Below are positions 7,573-15,940 of a stretch of 53,104 nucleotides of DNA, one piece after another. Under the pieces are notes generated by a model. It ran no database searches and was not told the origin of the DNA. It worked only from the letters and a program-made list of their open reading frames with translations. Where the stretch lies: the NCBI GenBank assembly GCA_903885565.1, contig CAISJI010000247.1, forward strand, positions 1 to 53,104, written 5' to 3'. The position numbers were made by a program, and so were the translations under genes. The stretch is from an uncultured Planctomycetaceae bacterium. GTDB taxonomy: Bacteria; Planctomycetota; Planctomycetia; Pirellulales; UBA1268. How positions within the stretch are numbered: the stretch's first letter is position 1; each line of letters starts with the position of its first letter.

Positions 7573-10425
7573 CTACGCCCGCTCGTGCCGCAGGCTCGAA
7601 TCGACGGCCGCGACGGCCCGCTGGGCATCAAAGCCCTCCCCGAGGAAGGCGGCGAGGCGCGAGGCGATCGCGGCGGGGTTTTCCAGGACGTCGTGATACT
7701 TCACATCGAGCAGATCGAGCACTCCCTCCTTTCGCAGGTGCACCAGCAGCGACCGCACCTGGCTCACCTGCCGGGCGAATGTCGCCTGCAGCGCTTCATC
7801 GGTGATCCGCCCGCCATCCTTGCCGAGCCGGCCGAGCATCTTCTTTTGCGACGCGACCACTTCCTCGAGCGGCCGGTGCATCATCACGACCCGGTATTTT
7901 TCATTCCGGGGGAGATGGGGCACGAGTTGCGCCACCACTTTCACAGCCTTCCCGCGGGCCTGCGCCACCCACGAGCTTTCGACAGCGAGCCGACGGGCGA
8001 GCTCGTGCTCGAGGTAGCCGCGCTCGTTGCTCGCGTCGGCCGGGCGATGGTCGTCGGCAAAGGCCTCCACCCCCCCCGCGGCGAGCATCTGCATCATCAT
8101 CGAGGTGCCCGACCGCGGCAGTCCCGTCACCACCATCACCGTTTCCTCTCGCGCGGGAAGCGGCAGCGGCGCCTTCGACGGCGTCCAGGTGTCATCCCCT
8201 TCCCTCTCGCGGAACATCTCCCGAATCTCCTCGGGGTGCTTCGGGCCGGCTGCGGCTGTGAACCGGCTCGCATGCTGCCGCGCCTCGCGGGCCAGATGGC
8301 GATGCCGGCGGCTGGCGTCTGCATCGTGGCGGACGAGCCGGTAGAAGCGGGATAGCGAATGGTGCCCAAGCGGGAAGACCGGATTGACCTCCACCGCTTT
8401 CGTGAGCGACTCGAAGGCCTCGTCGGTTTTTCCGAGCTTCCAGAGCGCGAGGCCCAGCAGATGATGCGCCGGGCCAAAATGAAAATGCTGGCCGATCGTC
8501 GTCTTCGCCTCGGTCACCACCCGCTCCCATTCCCGGCGGTGGAAGGCGACGCGGGCCAATCCAAAATGGGCCTGGGCATTCATCGGATCGAGATCGACCA
8601 CGGCTGCATAGTGGCCCTCGGCCCGGGGCCAGTCCCGCTTCCGTAAGGATACGTCGGCCTGCTTGAGGAGGAGCGAGGGCCGGTTGTTGGTCTGCACCTT
8701 CTCGGCGAGCGCGAGTGTCTCGAGCGCCTCGTCGTGGCGGCCCTCGAGCGCGAGCACGCTCCCCTCGAGGTAGGCCAGCGCGTGGAGATTGATGCCGCCG
8801 GCTCGCTGGAGCTTGCTCAAGCGGCGTTTGTCGGTTTCGCCGACCTGCTCCCAATCGATTCCGGCGGCATCAGCCGGAGCGTTTTCGTCGGCGGGATACT
8901 TTTCCTTCCACTCGGCCAGCTGTGCCTTCGCCTTCTCGGCGGCCTGTTGCATCGCGTCGTTTTTCCGCCCGCGGAGCTTCGTGAGCGTGGCCCGGGCTTC
9001 GATCGGCAGTTCCTGACGCAGCTGCGTCGTGAGGAGATGAACGCCAAACCGGCTCTCCTGCGGGAATGCTTCCCACAGCTCATGAAAAATCGTTGCCGCG
9101 TGCTCGAGCCGGCCGGCATCGACACACGATCGGGCAAGATTGTATCGCAGCTCGCGGGTGGTCTCGGCGATCGCCTCGGCTGCATCCGCGCTCGGCTCGT
9201 CGATGTAGCCGAGATCGACCAACTGGCGGATCGCCTCCTGGGCATCGACGGGATCGATCTGCGTGTCTGGGGGGTGGCAGCCGTCTTCGCCGCTGACTTT
9301 ATCCCACGAGTCGACATATTCCACAGGCTTCGGCGTCTCAAAAATAGCCTGGAGTGGCCGGCCGTCCATGTCGCGGCCGACCGGCAGGCCGAAGAGGGAG
9401 AGCACGGTGGGAGCGATGTCGAGAAGTGAGGCACCAAACACCAGAGCGTCTTTTTTGATCCCCGGGCCGCTGGCAACGAAGATCCCGTAATCGCGGTGCT
9501 CCGCCGCCGGGCCGGCCGGCTCGTTGGGCACGCACTTGGGCCGCAGATGATCGGGATGGAAGCCGTGGTCGCTGATCAGGATCACGGTCGTCTCGGGCCC
9601 GGCGAGTTCGAGGAGCCGGCCGAGCATCAGATCGTGGTAGCAGTAGGCCCCCTCGATCACGTCCTTGTAAAGTTCGAAGTCGTGTTCCTTCACCCACTCG
9701 AGCCGCGGCGGGTGATACTGCATGAAGGCGTGGCTAAAGTGGTCGATGGCGTCGTAGTAAACAGCCGCAAAATCCCAGTCGGGCACCTTCTCAAAAAGGT
9801 GCATCGCCCCCCAGTGGATGCCGGTGCATTCGGCAATCAGCTTGGCGAGCGTGCCGAGCCGTTTGTCTTTCTGCTGGTCGATCTGCGGGGCCTTGGGGAC
9901 GAACATCCGTAACAGATCGCCATCGAGTTCGTGCGGATGGAGGCGTTGGTGCGACAGTGCCTCGGCGAATTCCGGCGGATGGACGGTGCCCGCTCGCATT
10001 GGCCAAGGCTTGTCGAGCGGGGCGACCGCCTGCTGGAAATGGTTTGACACCATCGCCCCGCGGATCGGCTCGGCGGGGGAGCTTGGCCACCAGCCGACGA
10101 CAATCGAGGTGTGGCCGGTCTGGTTGAGAATGTTCCAGACCGCTTTTGTTGTGCGGGAAAGAATCGTGATCGGCCGGACGGTGCCCGACTGCGGATCGGC
10201 CTCGGAGAAACCGTGGATGCCGTGCTTGTAGGGCCGCTTTCCGGTGGCGATGCTCGTCCAGAGCATTGGCGAGAGGGGGGGCTGGAGCGTGGCGAGATTT
10301 CCCATCACGCCATTCTCCACCAGCCGGCCGACATGGGGCATCAGCCCCATGTCGACCAGTGGAGAGATCACTTTCCAGTCCGCCGCATCCCAGCCGACGA
10401 GAAGGACGCGACGTTTCTTTTCCAT
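7573..10425 (-). CDS. Alkaline-phosphatase-superfamily phosphodiesterase - TPR - sulfotransferase fusion
   Basis: A 950-residue three-part protein. Residues 1 to about 380 form a type I phosphodiesterase/nucleotide pyrophosphatase domain: metal ligand D13 in GWDAADW, a nucleophile region PPLSPMLWTS near S52, D225/H229 in DAIDHFSH and SDHGFH at 285-290. About 420-740 is TPR-like helical repeat. About 762-950 is a P-loop sulfotransferase-like domain with the PAPS-binding loop TGLPRSGTS (768-775) and a MMHRPLEEVVAS segment matching the 3'-phosphate-binding region. No signal peptide or membrane segment was seen, so it is probably cytoplasmic. It starts 5 bp after the PEP-CTERM-like gene, so the two are probably co-transcribed. 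Substrates are unknown. Confidence 0.85.
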   Translation of the reverse strand: MEKKRRVLLVGWDAADWKVISPLVDMGLMPHVGRLVENGVMGNLATLQPPLSPMLWTSIATGKRPYKHGIHGFSEADPQSGTVRPITILSRTTKAVWNILNQTGHTSIVVGWWPSSPAEPIRGAMVSNHFQQAVAPLDKPWPMRAGTVHPPEFAEALSHQRLHPHELDGDLLRMFVPKAPQIDQQKDKRLGTLAKLIAECTGIHWGAMHLFEKVPDWDFAAVYYDAIDHFSHAFMQYHPPRLEWVKEHDFELYKDVIEGAYCYHDLMLGRLLELAGPETTVILISDHGFHPDHLRPKCVPNEPAGPAAEHRDYGIFVASGPGIKKDALVFGASLLDIAPTVLSLFGLPVGRDMDGRPLQAIFETPKPVEYVDSWDKVSGEDGCHPPDTQIDPVDAQEAIRQLVDLGYIDEPSADAAEAIAETTRELRYNLARSCVDAGRLEHAATIFHELWEAFPQESRFGVHLLTTQLRQELPIEARATLTKLRGRKNDAMQQAAEKAKAQLAEWKEKYPADENAPADAAGIDWEQVGETDKRRLSKLQRAGGINLHALAYLEGSVLALEGRHDEALETLALAEKVQTNNRPSLLLKQADVSLRKRDWPRAEGHYAAVVDLDPMNAQAHFGLARVAFHRREWERVVTEAKTTIGQHFHFGPAHHLLGLALWKLGKTDEAFESLTKAVEVNPVFPLGHHSLSRFYRLVRHDADASRRHRHLAREARQHASRFTAAAGPKHPEEIREMFREREGDDTWTPSKAPLPLPAREETVMVVTGLPRSGTSMMMQMLAAGGVEAFADDHRPADASNERGYLEHELARRLAVESSWVAQARGKAVKVVAQLVPHLPRNEKYRVVMMHRPLEEVVASQKKMLGRLGKDGGRITDEALQATFARQVSQVRSLLVHLRKEGVLDLLDVKYHDVLENPAAIASRLAAFLGEGFDAQRAVAAVDSSLRHERA

Positions 10426-10430
10426 GGTGA

Positions 10431-11177
10431 TCAGGCCGAGACCGTGGCCGTGGAGGCATCAGCCGCACGGCGCAGCCGGCGGCGTTCAAGCATGGCGAGC
10501 GACCCCATCACAAGCGAGAGCACGCTCCCGGCCGAGGCCGGGTCGATCTCGGGAACGGCGCCGGAACCGGTGTCACCGACGGCGATCGCCGCACCAGCGA
10601 CGCCTTCGTAGTAGGCCTCGGTGAAGGTGAAGCCCTGGCCCTCCGGCGTTCCTGTGATGCTCATCTGCCCCCACCCGTAGTGAACGCCGCTCGAGTTCGT
10701 GAACTTGAATCCGAAGTAGCCGATTTCGCCCAACGTCCAGCCTTGTGCGGCGATATCAGTCTCGATGGCCCCTTGGTTGGTCACGGTAAACGACTCGGCA
10801 CTTCCGCCAAAAAAGAATGCTCCTGTCATGGTGGGGCCAACATCAAACCCGGCGGTCAGTTTGGCCAAATTTACCCCGGAGCCGGGCCGTACGAATCGGG
10901 CGGCCCCTAATTCTGTAAGAGAAGCCTCTCTGGAATTTTGATTATAGAGATCGAAGTCCGACGTACCGTCGTTGTCAACATCCCACGGCGTGGTGTAGCC
11001 GGTTGGGGGCTGCGAGAGCACGGGCGGTGAGAGCGGCAGCGTTGTCGACTGGATCGGCACCGCGTCCGCTGACTGCGGAGCAACGATGCCGGTGATGGCA
11101 GCGCCTGCTCCGCCGGCGAGGGCGAGTTTCTGAGCGAGGGACATCCGCCCGGGAGCGAGTGAAGAAGTGCGAGGCAT
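10431..11177 (-). CDS. PEP-CTERM-like sorted exported protein
   Basis: A 248-residue exported protein. The N-terminus has an alanine/glycine-rich signal (residues about 12-40, ending near SADA). The C-terminus has a three-part sorting signal: the motif VPEIDPAS (about 208-215), a short hydrophobic segment (VLSLVMGSLAML) and a basic cluster ERRRLRR. This matches PEP-CTERM-type signals recognised by exosortases. The middle region is predicted beta-rich, with an FGFKFTNSSGVHYGWGQMSI stretch common in such proteins. The start at ATG 11175-11177 is preferred; a longer version to 11228 would read into a repeat. The downstream gene begins 5 bp after its stop. No exosortase gene is in the window. Confidence 0.8.
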   Translation of the reverse strand: MPRTSSLAPGRMSLAQKLALAGGAGAAITGIVAPQSADAVPIQSTTLPLSPPVLSQPPTGYTTPWDVDNDGTSDFDLYNQNSREASLTELGAARFVRPGSGVNLAKLTAGFDVGPTMTGAFFFGGSAESFTVTNQGAIETDIAAQGWTLGEIGYFGFKFTNSSGVHYGWGQMSITGTPEGQGFTFTEAYYEGVAGAAIAVGDTGSGAVPEIDPASAGSVLSLVMGSLAMLERRRLRRAADASTATVSA

Positions 11178-11212
11178 CTTTGGATCGCTTTCTCGTTTTG
11201 GAGGGATCTTCG

Positions 11213-11243
11213 AGAAAAAGGTCCCCAAAAAAGTAGCTCCACA
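11213..11243 (+). repeat. REP-like copy H (degenerate AAAAAGGT class)
   Basis: The segment GAAAAAGGTCCCC followed by AAAAAAGTAGCTCCACACC is a diverged relative of the AAAAAGGTGCC class seen at 13.0 and 15.98 kb. It lies 36 bp upstream of the PEP-CTERM-like gene start. Divergence is high, so membership is tentative. Confidence 0.4.
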
Positions 11244-11263
11244 CCCCCCCTTCTGTCCAGATG

Positions 11264-11303
11264 GGAAAATGGGGACGGGAGCGATTTTTCGTTATCCATA
11301 CCG
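11264..11303 (+). repeat. REP-like copy A
   Basis: Contains GAAAATGGGGACGGGAGCGA followed by TTTTTCGTTATCCATACCGG. It is nearly identical over about 40 bp to copy B at 12.34 kb and shares the core GGGACGGGAGC with copies D, E and F. It sits between the PEP-CTERM-like gene and the nucleotidyltransferase pair. Confidence 0.85.
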
Positions 11304-11474
11304 GCGTCGCGCGACGGCCCGCGAAGTGTATTCCCTTGCTCCCGCTGCGGGCTTGGATGAGGAGGGCTTCCCATGCCCGCCCGAAGCGCGAGCGAGAAAA
11401 TCCACAGCGGAAGGGGGAAGGCCGCTCGCCACCGCATGTCCGGAATTCAATGTCGGGAATCCGGGGCCGCGAAG

Positions 11475-12041
11475 CTATGGGCGGTCTACGCGGGCGGCAC
11501 GCAGGCGGCTGACAATGTCGAGATCGACGGCCTCGCCAAGCTTCTCGGCAAGTTCCAGGCACGCCGACCAGTCGATCACGTTTCGTTGCGCTGCCACGAG
11601 GCCGCGGATGTCCTGATCATCCTGCGGCCGCCCCGCGAGCGCTTTCATGACAAGCAGATCCTCGATCGACACCACCAGGATACGCGTGCCACCGATCGTG
11701 AACGGTGTCGCGCGGCGAACTGCCTGCTGCTCGAAGCCCGACATCCCGATCGCCAGATCGACACGGATGCCGGTGTGACGGTGCCTGAGGGGCAGGATGA
11801 AGGCACTTGCGACCACCTCCTCCACCCCGGAAAAGAGCGGGGCAAAGGATGTCGAGTCGAGTTCGCCAACGAGCCGCAGCGCATCGTCGACGGTGGCGAG
11901 AACAACCAGATCGACAGCAGCGGTCATCCGCGGCTGCCCGCGAAGCGAAACGGCAAGCCCGCCGATGAGGGCAGACTGGATGCCGCGGGCTTCAAGCATG
12001 GTGACGGCGTCAGCCAGCGTCGGCCAAAGGGCTGGTTCCAC
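11475..12041 (-). CDS. Nucleotidyltransferase (AbiEii/DUF6036-like), possibly catalytically impaired
   Basis: A 188-residue member of the minimal nucleotidyltransferase group that includes AbiEii toxins. The fold signature is ALIGGLAVSLRG (about 25-34), then PRMTAAVDLVV (37-47) where the family expects the two metal-binding Asp residues (DxD). Here the first is Ala42 and only Asp44 remains. A later VSIEDLLVMKALAGRPQDDQDI block is typical of the family. The GTG start at 12041 overlaps the upstream small gene by 32 bp, which suggests translational coupling and a two-gene module. It may be an inactive relative or a variant with a different metal ligand. Confidence 0.8.
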   Translation of the reverse strand: MEPALWPTLADAVTMLEARGIQSALIGGLAVSLRGQPRMTAAVDLVVLATVDDALRLVGELDSTSFAPLFSGVEEVVASAFILPLRHRHTGIRVDLAIGMSGFEQQAVRRATPFTIGGTRILVVSIEDLLVMKALAGRPQDDQDIRGLVAAQRNVIDWSACLELAEKLGEAVDLDIVSRLRAARVDRP

Positions 12042-12324
12042 CGGTCACCTTGTCAAATCGTTGGAAAGCCTGCACCTGGCGAAGGCGATCGCGAAGCGAC
12101 TCCTGCCAGTTCCTGTCGTCAACCTGATCCCAGTCGCCTGCCGCAACGCGTGCGGCCCGCACGGTGACAAACAGGTCGTCTGTCACCGCCAGACGCTCCG
12201 CTGGTGAGAGCCCGCAGGCCCACGATGCGTCGCTCGCCCGCACCCGGTCGCCGCAGAGCTGTTCAAACAGTTGCCAACGCTGCTGCAGTGCCAAAGTGTC
12301 TGGCGTTTTTACGGGTGCGGCCAT
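12010..12324 (-). CDS. Small hypothetical partner of the nucleotidyltransferase
   Basis: A 104-residue soluble, helical protein rich in Arg, Asp and Trp, starting at ATG 12322-12324 (MAAPVKTPDTLALQQRW). It overlaps the nucleotidyltransferase start by 32 bp. Small proteins of this size commonly precede such nucleotidyltransferases and may be their antitoxin or cognate regulator, but no known domain was recognised. A REP-like copy ends only 17 bp upstream of the start, so its leader lies inside the repeat. An upstream extension to 12420 would translate through the repeat and is rejected. Confidence 0.65.
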   Translation of the reverse strand: MAAPVKTPDTLALQQRWQLFEQLCGDRVRASDASWACGLSPAERLAVTDDLFVTVRAARVAAGDWDQVDDRNWQESLRDRLRQVQAFQRFDKVTGGTSPLADAG

Positions 12325-12340
12325 CCCATGAGCATACCTT

Positions 12341-12384
12341 GGGGAAAATGGGGACGGGAGCAAATTTTCGTTATCCAAACCGGA
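12341..12384 (+). repeat. REP-like copy B
   Basis: GGGGAAAATGGGGACGGGAG, then CAAATTTTCGTTATCCAAAC, then CGG. It is the closest relative of copy A and lies between the divergently oriented nucleotidyltransferase pair and BrnT/BrnA. It would form part of the leader of the minus-strand pair. Confidence 0.85.
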
Positions 12385-12499
12385 CCGGCTTCGCTCGACT
12401 TCACGCCCTGCCTGATCCAAAAGTGATCATGCGCACACTCCGTCGGTTGGTGCTTCGTCGCGGGCAAGAACTGCACCGAAACCGAAGGAGTCGGCGTCG

Positions 12500-12781
12500 A
12501 TGGATTTCGCCTGGAATCGAGGCAAGGCGACTGCCAACGAGCGGAAACACGGCGTGTCGTTCGCGGAAGCGATGACCGTGTTTGGCGATCCGTTATCATT
12601 GACAGGGTTCGATCCAACGCATTCGCGCGCCGAGGAGCGTTTCGTGACCATGGGCACGTCAGCGGCCGGTCGGCTGCTCGTCGTGGTTCATGCCGACCGC
12701 GACGACGAAGCGCGGATCATCAGCGCCCGCGTGGCAACGCGTCGGGAGCGAAAGGATTACGAAGATGGCCGATTCCCCTGA
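12500..12781 (+). CDS. brnT: BrnT-family ribonuclease toxin
   Basis: A 93-residue protein with the BrnT pattern: MDFAWNRGKATANERKHGVSFAEAMTVF, where the WxxxKxxxNxxKHGVSFxEA signature is recognisable with a minor variation, then ERFVTMGTSAAGRLLVVVH and a C-terminal ARIISARVATRRERKDYE. BrnT is a RelE-fold ribonuclease that blocks translation. AAGGAG at 12485-12490 supports this start. The antitoxin overlaps its 3' end by 17 bp, the toxin-first order typical of brnTA. The residues expected for activity appear retained. Confidence 0.9.
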   Translation: MDFAWNRGKATANERKHGVSFAEAMTVFGDPLSLTGFDPTHSRAEERFVTMGTSAAGRLLVVVHADRDDEARIISARVATRRERKDYEDGRFP

Positions 12782-12995
12782 CGCAAGCGACGCCGGCGAT
12801 AACGACATGCGCGAGGAATACGACTTCCAATCATTGCAGGGCGTCGTCCGCGGAAAGTACGCCGCCCGCTACGCGGAGAGGCTCCGAGTCGTGCGGCTCG
12901 ATGCCGACGTCGCTGACGCGTTTCCGGACGAGGTGGCCGTTAACGCCGCCCTGCGACAGTTTCTCGCGGAACACCCGCGGGAGACCGCTGGGTGA
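12765..12995 (+). CDS. brnA: BrnA-like antitoxin
   Basis: A 76-residue protein starting at ATG 12765, inside the brnT 3' end. Its MREEYDFQSLQGVVRGKYAARY segment is the toxin-binding linker common to BrnA-type antitoxins. The C-terminal RVVRLDADVADAFPDEVAVNAALRQFL is a ribbon-helix-helix DNA-binding segment. It should neutralise BrnT and repress the operon. A REP-like copy follows 19 bp after the stop. Confidence 0.85.
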   Translation: MADSPDASDAGDNDMREEYDFQSLQGVVRGKYAARYAERLRVVRLDADVADAFPDEVAVNAALRQFLAEHPRETAG

Positions 12996-13560
12996 ACAAT
13001 CCGGGAGGATGACAATGGGGACGGGGGAAAAAGGTGCCAAGAAAATACGTGCCAGCCACCAAATTTGGGCAATCTGCAGGAAACGCGTGGCTTTTCAGTC
13101 GGGCCACGCTTGCAGGTGATCGGCCCGTTGCCCCCCGCGCGGCCGGAGCGTTGCCCGCGCCCATCTGGGCCGGTGTGCTGCCATGAATCGTCGCCGCTTC
13201 GGGGACCTGCCTTGGCAAACGCTCCTGATTTCGCCTGCAAAAGGGTGATTCGATCGCATCCGGGATGGCTGGAGCACAACTCGGCAAACCGGGAGACGAA
13301 AGGCGCAGGGTTTGGCGAACGCTTGAGGAGCGTCAGACCGCCGCAGCCCAAGCGACGAAACGTGTGCCGCTCGGGAGCCGCCGCTCCACGTACGGCGAAT
13401 GCGCTCTTGCGGGACCGAACGGCTTTCTCGTGGTCGTCGTGGGGCTTTTCGCCCGCGAAAGCAAGAGGCTTGGCGCCGGCGGTTTCGGCTTTGCTGCGCT
13501 GCGAATGATCGCTAACCTCTCCGGCCCCCAGCCCGCCCCCGCCAGCGAGAGTTCATAACC
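12996..13560. other. 565-bp gap: REP-like copy C and no recognisable gene
   Basis: Apart from the REP-like copy at 13014-13058, I see no coding signal I can defend. Reading frames exist on both strands but are compositionally arbitrary and resemble no family. An imperfect inverted repeat lies near the right side: CTCTTGC at 13404-13410 with GCAAGAG at 13461-13467, enclosing a smaller GCTTTTCG/CGAAAGC hairpin (13444-13462). The right end must carry the promoter and leader of the DUF6268 gene. Confidence 0.6.
13014..13058 (+). repeat. REP-like copy C (mosaic of both motif classes)
   Basis: AATGGGGACGGGGGAAAAAG, then GTGCCAAGAAAATACGTGCC, then AGCCACC. It joins the GGGGACGGG head of copies A, B, D and E to the AAAAAGGTGCC body shared with the inverted copy G at 15.98 kb. 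It sits 19 bp downstream of brnA. Confidence 0.8.
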
Positions 13561-14682
13561 GTGCCGACGCGAACGCTCACTCGGATGACAGTGGCCCTTG
13601 CGCTGGGACTGGGGCTGGTTGCCTCCGCGATCTCGGCCGATGAACCGTCGGCGGCGCGGCCGCCGGATCGCTTGGCACTGCTACCGCCAGTCGAATTCAA
13701 TCTCGAGGAGAATCTGTTTGCCGGAGAGCCGATCGCCGACGCCGATCCCGAGCCGGTGCCAGAGATGCGCCGCCGGCGTCGATCGGGGGGCGGCCCGTTC
13801 GGCTCCGCAGCGCCTGTGTCGCTGGGTGGCTTCTGGGCGCCGGCCACCGATGTGGTGGGGCAACCGGCGACGCTCGGCATGAACGCCGAGTTTGCCCGCG
13901 TGGCGGCTCCCCTCGTTCCGCCGCAGGAAGGGAGCCCGCTGTGGATCGGCATCGGCCGCTTCGGTCGCTTGGAGCTCTCCGGCAACGCGATCCTGCCCGA
14001 CTCGGTGCAAGCGGTGCCCGACCAATTATGGATCGTTGAGACTGGCGTCACCCACATCCGGCCGCTCGACAGCGGTGGCACGCTCGGCGGCACGTTTCTG
14101 TTCGGCTCGGCGAGCGACCGCCCGTTCGCCGCGGCCCGCGACCTGACGCTGATGGCAGTCGCCTTCTGGAATACGCCGGCCAAGAACGACCGCGATGAAT
14201 GGAATTTCAGCGTCTTCTATTCGCCCACCAGCCAGCTCCCCTATCCCCTTCCGGGCATCGCCTATGCATGGCGGCCGAGTGAGTCATTCGAAGCCAAGCT
14301 GGGCGTGCCGGCATCGCTGGAGTGGCGTCCTGATGATGACTGGACGATCACGGCGGCGTATTTCCCTCTCGTGAACGTCAACGTTGAGGCCCGCCGCCGG
14401 TTGGGGGCTGACTGGGCCCTGATCGCCTTCTATCGTACCGACACGCAGATCTATTTTCTGGCCGATCGGCTGGTCGACGACGAACGGTTTTACGTCTTCG
14501 ACCAGCGCGCGGCGGTGGGATTCGAAAGGACCCTCGGGAACGGGTTCACAGTCGAGGCGCTCGCCAGTTGGATGTTCGACCGCGAGCTCTTCCAAGGGAC
14601 GAACTTCACCTCGGGCCGGACCGACGTCGTTGAGTTTGACCCAGGGCCGGGGCTGTCGTTGCAGCTCATGTGGCGCCGTTGA
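13561..14682 (+). CDS. DUF6268-like outer-membrane beta-barrel protein
   Basis: A 373-residue exported protein. A hydrophobic signal (TVALALGLGLVASAISA, about 10-26) precedes a low-complexity Pro/Arg region (to about 85). The remainder consists of alternating short beta strands with aromatic ends, finishing ELFQGTNFTSG..LSLQLMWRR, as expected for an outer-membrane barrel with a terminal beta signal. Planctomycete proteins of this type are grouped as DUF6268. The GTG at 13561 is used as start; ATG 13585 would retain the signal peptide. A REP-like copy abuts its stop codon. The ligand or role is unknown. Confidence 0.7.
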   Translation: MPTRTLTRMTVALALGLGLVASAISADEPSAARPPDRLALLPPVEFNLEENLFAGEPIADADPEPVPEMRRRRRSGGGPFGSAAPVSLGGFWAPATDVVGQPATLGMNAEFARVAAPLVPPQEGSPLWIGIGRFGRLELSGNAILPDSVQAVPDQLWIVETGVTHIRPLDSGGTLGGTFLFGSASDRPFAAARDLTLMAVAFWNTPAKNDRDEWNFSVFYSPTSQLPYPLPGIAYAWRPSESFEAKLGVPASLEWRPDDDWTITAAYFPLVNVNVEARRRLGADWALIAFYRTDTQIYFLADRLVDDERFYVFDQRAAVGFERTLGNGFTVEALASWMFDRELFQGTNFTSGRTDVVEFDPGPGLSLQLMWRR

Positions 14683-14721
14683 AAAAATGGGGACGGGAGC
14701 GAATTTCCATTCTGCATGCTG
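14681..14721 (+). repeat. REP-like copy D
   Basis: GAAAAAATGGGGACGGGAGC followed by GAATTTCCATTCTGCATGCT. It shares the GGGACGGGAGCGAATTT core with the inverted copy F at 15.94 kb. It begins at the stop codon of the DUF6268 gene, overlapping its TGA. Confidence 0.85.
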
Positions 14722-14884
14722 GGGCGGTCGAGGAGCGTTGCCACGGGATCAAATGCTGTCAGAGACCATGCTCGCACCCCGTCCGCCCCGCTGCTTCCGG
14801 TGACGCGACGGAAGCCAATCACGAAACAGCCAGCCGCGACCTGGGCAGGCACGCAGGTGAGCACGTTCGGCCTCGGCCGGCTGG

Positions 14885-15097
14885 TCAGGCCTGCTGGAGA
14901 ACCTCGACCGCGTTGACGTGAATCAAGCCGCAGTTCACGACGCGGTCGTCATCGGGATAGGTGACGACAACCTTTGTTTTCGTGATCGCCACACACTCCG
15001 GATGACGGATCTCGTGGGCTTCACCGTTCGAGAGGCGGATGACAAACGGCTCGAACGGCTCCCGGCGAATGAATTCGCGAATGGTTTCCATAGTCAT
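14885..15097 (-). CDS. Small conserved hypothetical protein
   Basis: A 70-residue protein (MTMETIREFIRREPFEPFVI, then RLSNGEAHEIRHPECVAIT, then a beta-rich tail ending NAVEVLQQA). The composition and FEPFVIRLSNGE-HEIRHPE pattern resemble small planctomycete proteins that occur in many copies. I know of no assigned function. It has no signal peptide or membrane segment. It may start at 15097 or at the Met two codons in. It is an island between REP-like copies D and E. Confidence 0.6.
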   Translation of the reverse strand: MTMETIREFIRREPFEPFVIRLSNGEAHEIRHPECVAITKTKVVVTYPDDDRVVNCGLIHVNAVEVLQQA

Positions 15098-15177
15098 CGT
15101 CGATGGCTCCAGGAGGTGAACTTCTGTGCATTGTTCGGGTTGGGCCGGCTGCCGTCAACTCCCGGCAGTCGCTGCGG

Positions 15178-15212
15178 AGAAAAAAATGGGGACGGGAGCC
15201 AATTTCAGCGAG
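15178..15212 (+). repeat. REP-like copy E (left flank of the RAYT gene)
   Basis: AGAAAAAAATGGGGACGGGA followed by GCCAATTTCAGCGAG. It faces copy F across the transposase gene, so the two copies form inverted flanks about 800 bp apart. Confidence 0.85.
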
Positions 15213-15237
15213 CGCCTGACCGAGTCCTGGAGAAGTC

Positions 15238-15912
15238 TCATTCCGACCGAGAGTGCCTGGGTCGGCCCCGCGGCCGTGGGGCCAAGTCGATCCCGAACCG
15301 GCCGGCCGTGGCCTGTTGCCACGCCTCGCTGCCAAAGGGTATGCCCCGTCGCAACGATCGTCGCAGCGCCTCCACTTCCGCTTCCGTCTGCGGTTGGTTG
15401 ACATGATCGATCCAATTCGACGGCGGCGCAACGGGCCAGCCAGAAATCCCGCCGCGATGGCCCGGATGCTGGCGATGCCAGAGCCCGGACCAGCGCCAGT
15501 CCTCGGCTCTTTCGACCAGGTTTGCCCGCAACGCGTTTCGTTCGACGTAGCGGCAGACCGTCAGAAAGTGTTCGTCGGTGTCGACCAGAAACGATTTGAA
15601 CCGTCCCTGGTAGAGCGGCCCCGTGCCGAGCGATCCATGAACGCGGTGCCACCGCATCGTGTGCGTCATGGTGAGCCGATGCATGGAGGCCGAAAGGTCG
15701 CCATCATTCTGCGGCCAGAGCACGAGGTGCCAGTGATTCGGCATCAGGCAAAACGTCAGCAACCGCACTGACGCGAGTTCGCCGGCATTCAGCAGCAGGT
15801 TTTCGAAGGCAGCATAGTCGGCGGCGTCGCGGAAGATCGTCGCCCGACCAGCGGCGCGGTTCAGCACGTGGCAGACATAACCACCGGTGTACATGCGTTT
15901 AGTTCTTGGCAT
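15238..15912 (-). CDS. REP-associated tyrosine transposase (RAYT, Y1_Tnp)
   Basis: A 224-residue IS200-like HUH transposase. The HUH pair is H60-W-H62 in FCLMPNHWHLVLW. The nucleophilic tyrosine is probably Y122 in CRYVERNALRANLV, followed by the typical EDWRWSGL segment. RAYTs nick and rejoin single-stranded DNA at REP/BIME palindromes and are single-copy, domesticated-looking genes linked to REP spread. It is bracketed by inverted copies of the REP-like motif (E at 15178, F at 15975), with further copies in the preceding 4 kb. Length and motifs look intact. Confidence 0.92.
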   Translation of the reverse strand: MPRTKRMYTGGYVCHVLNRAAGRATIFRDAADYAAFENLLLNAGELASVRLLTFCLMPNHWHLVLWPQNDGDLSASMHRLTMTHTMRWHRVHGSLGTGPLYQGRFKSFLVDTDEHFLTVCRYVERNALRANLVERAEDWRWSGLWHRQHPGHRGGISGWPVAPPSNWIDHVNQPQTEAEVEALRRSLRRGIPFGSEAWQQATAGRFGIDLAPRPRGRPRHSRSE

Positions 15913-15940
15913 GCCCCTTAGGATACGACGTGCCCGCCTG

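Noticed and set aside
13065..13508. A 147-residue plus-strand frame in the gap before the DUF6268 gene
   Set aside because: Arg/Pro-rich with no domain, no ribosome-binding site and equally long frames on the other strand.
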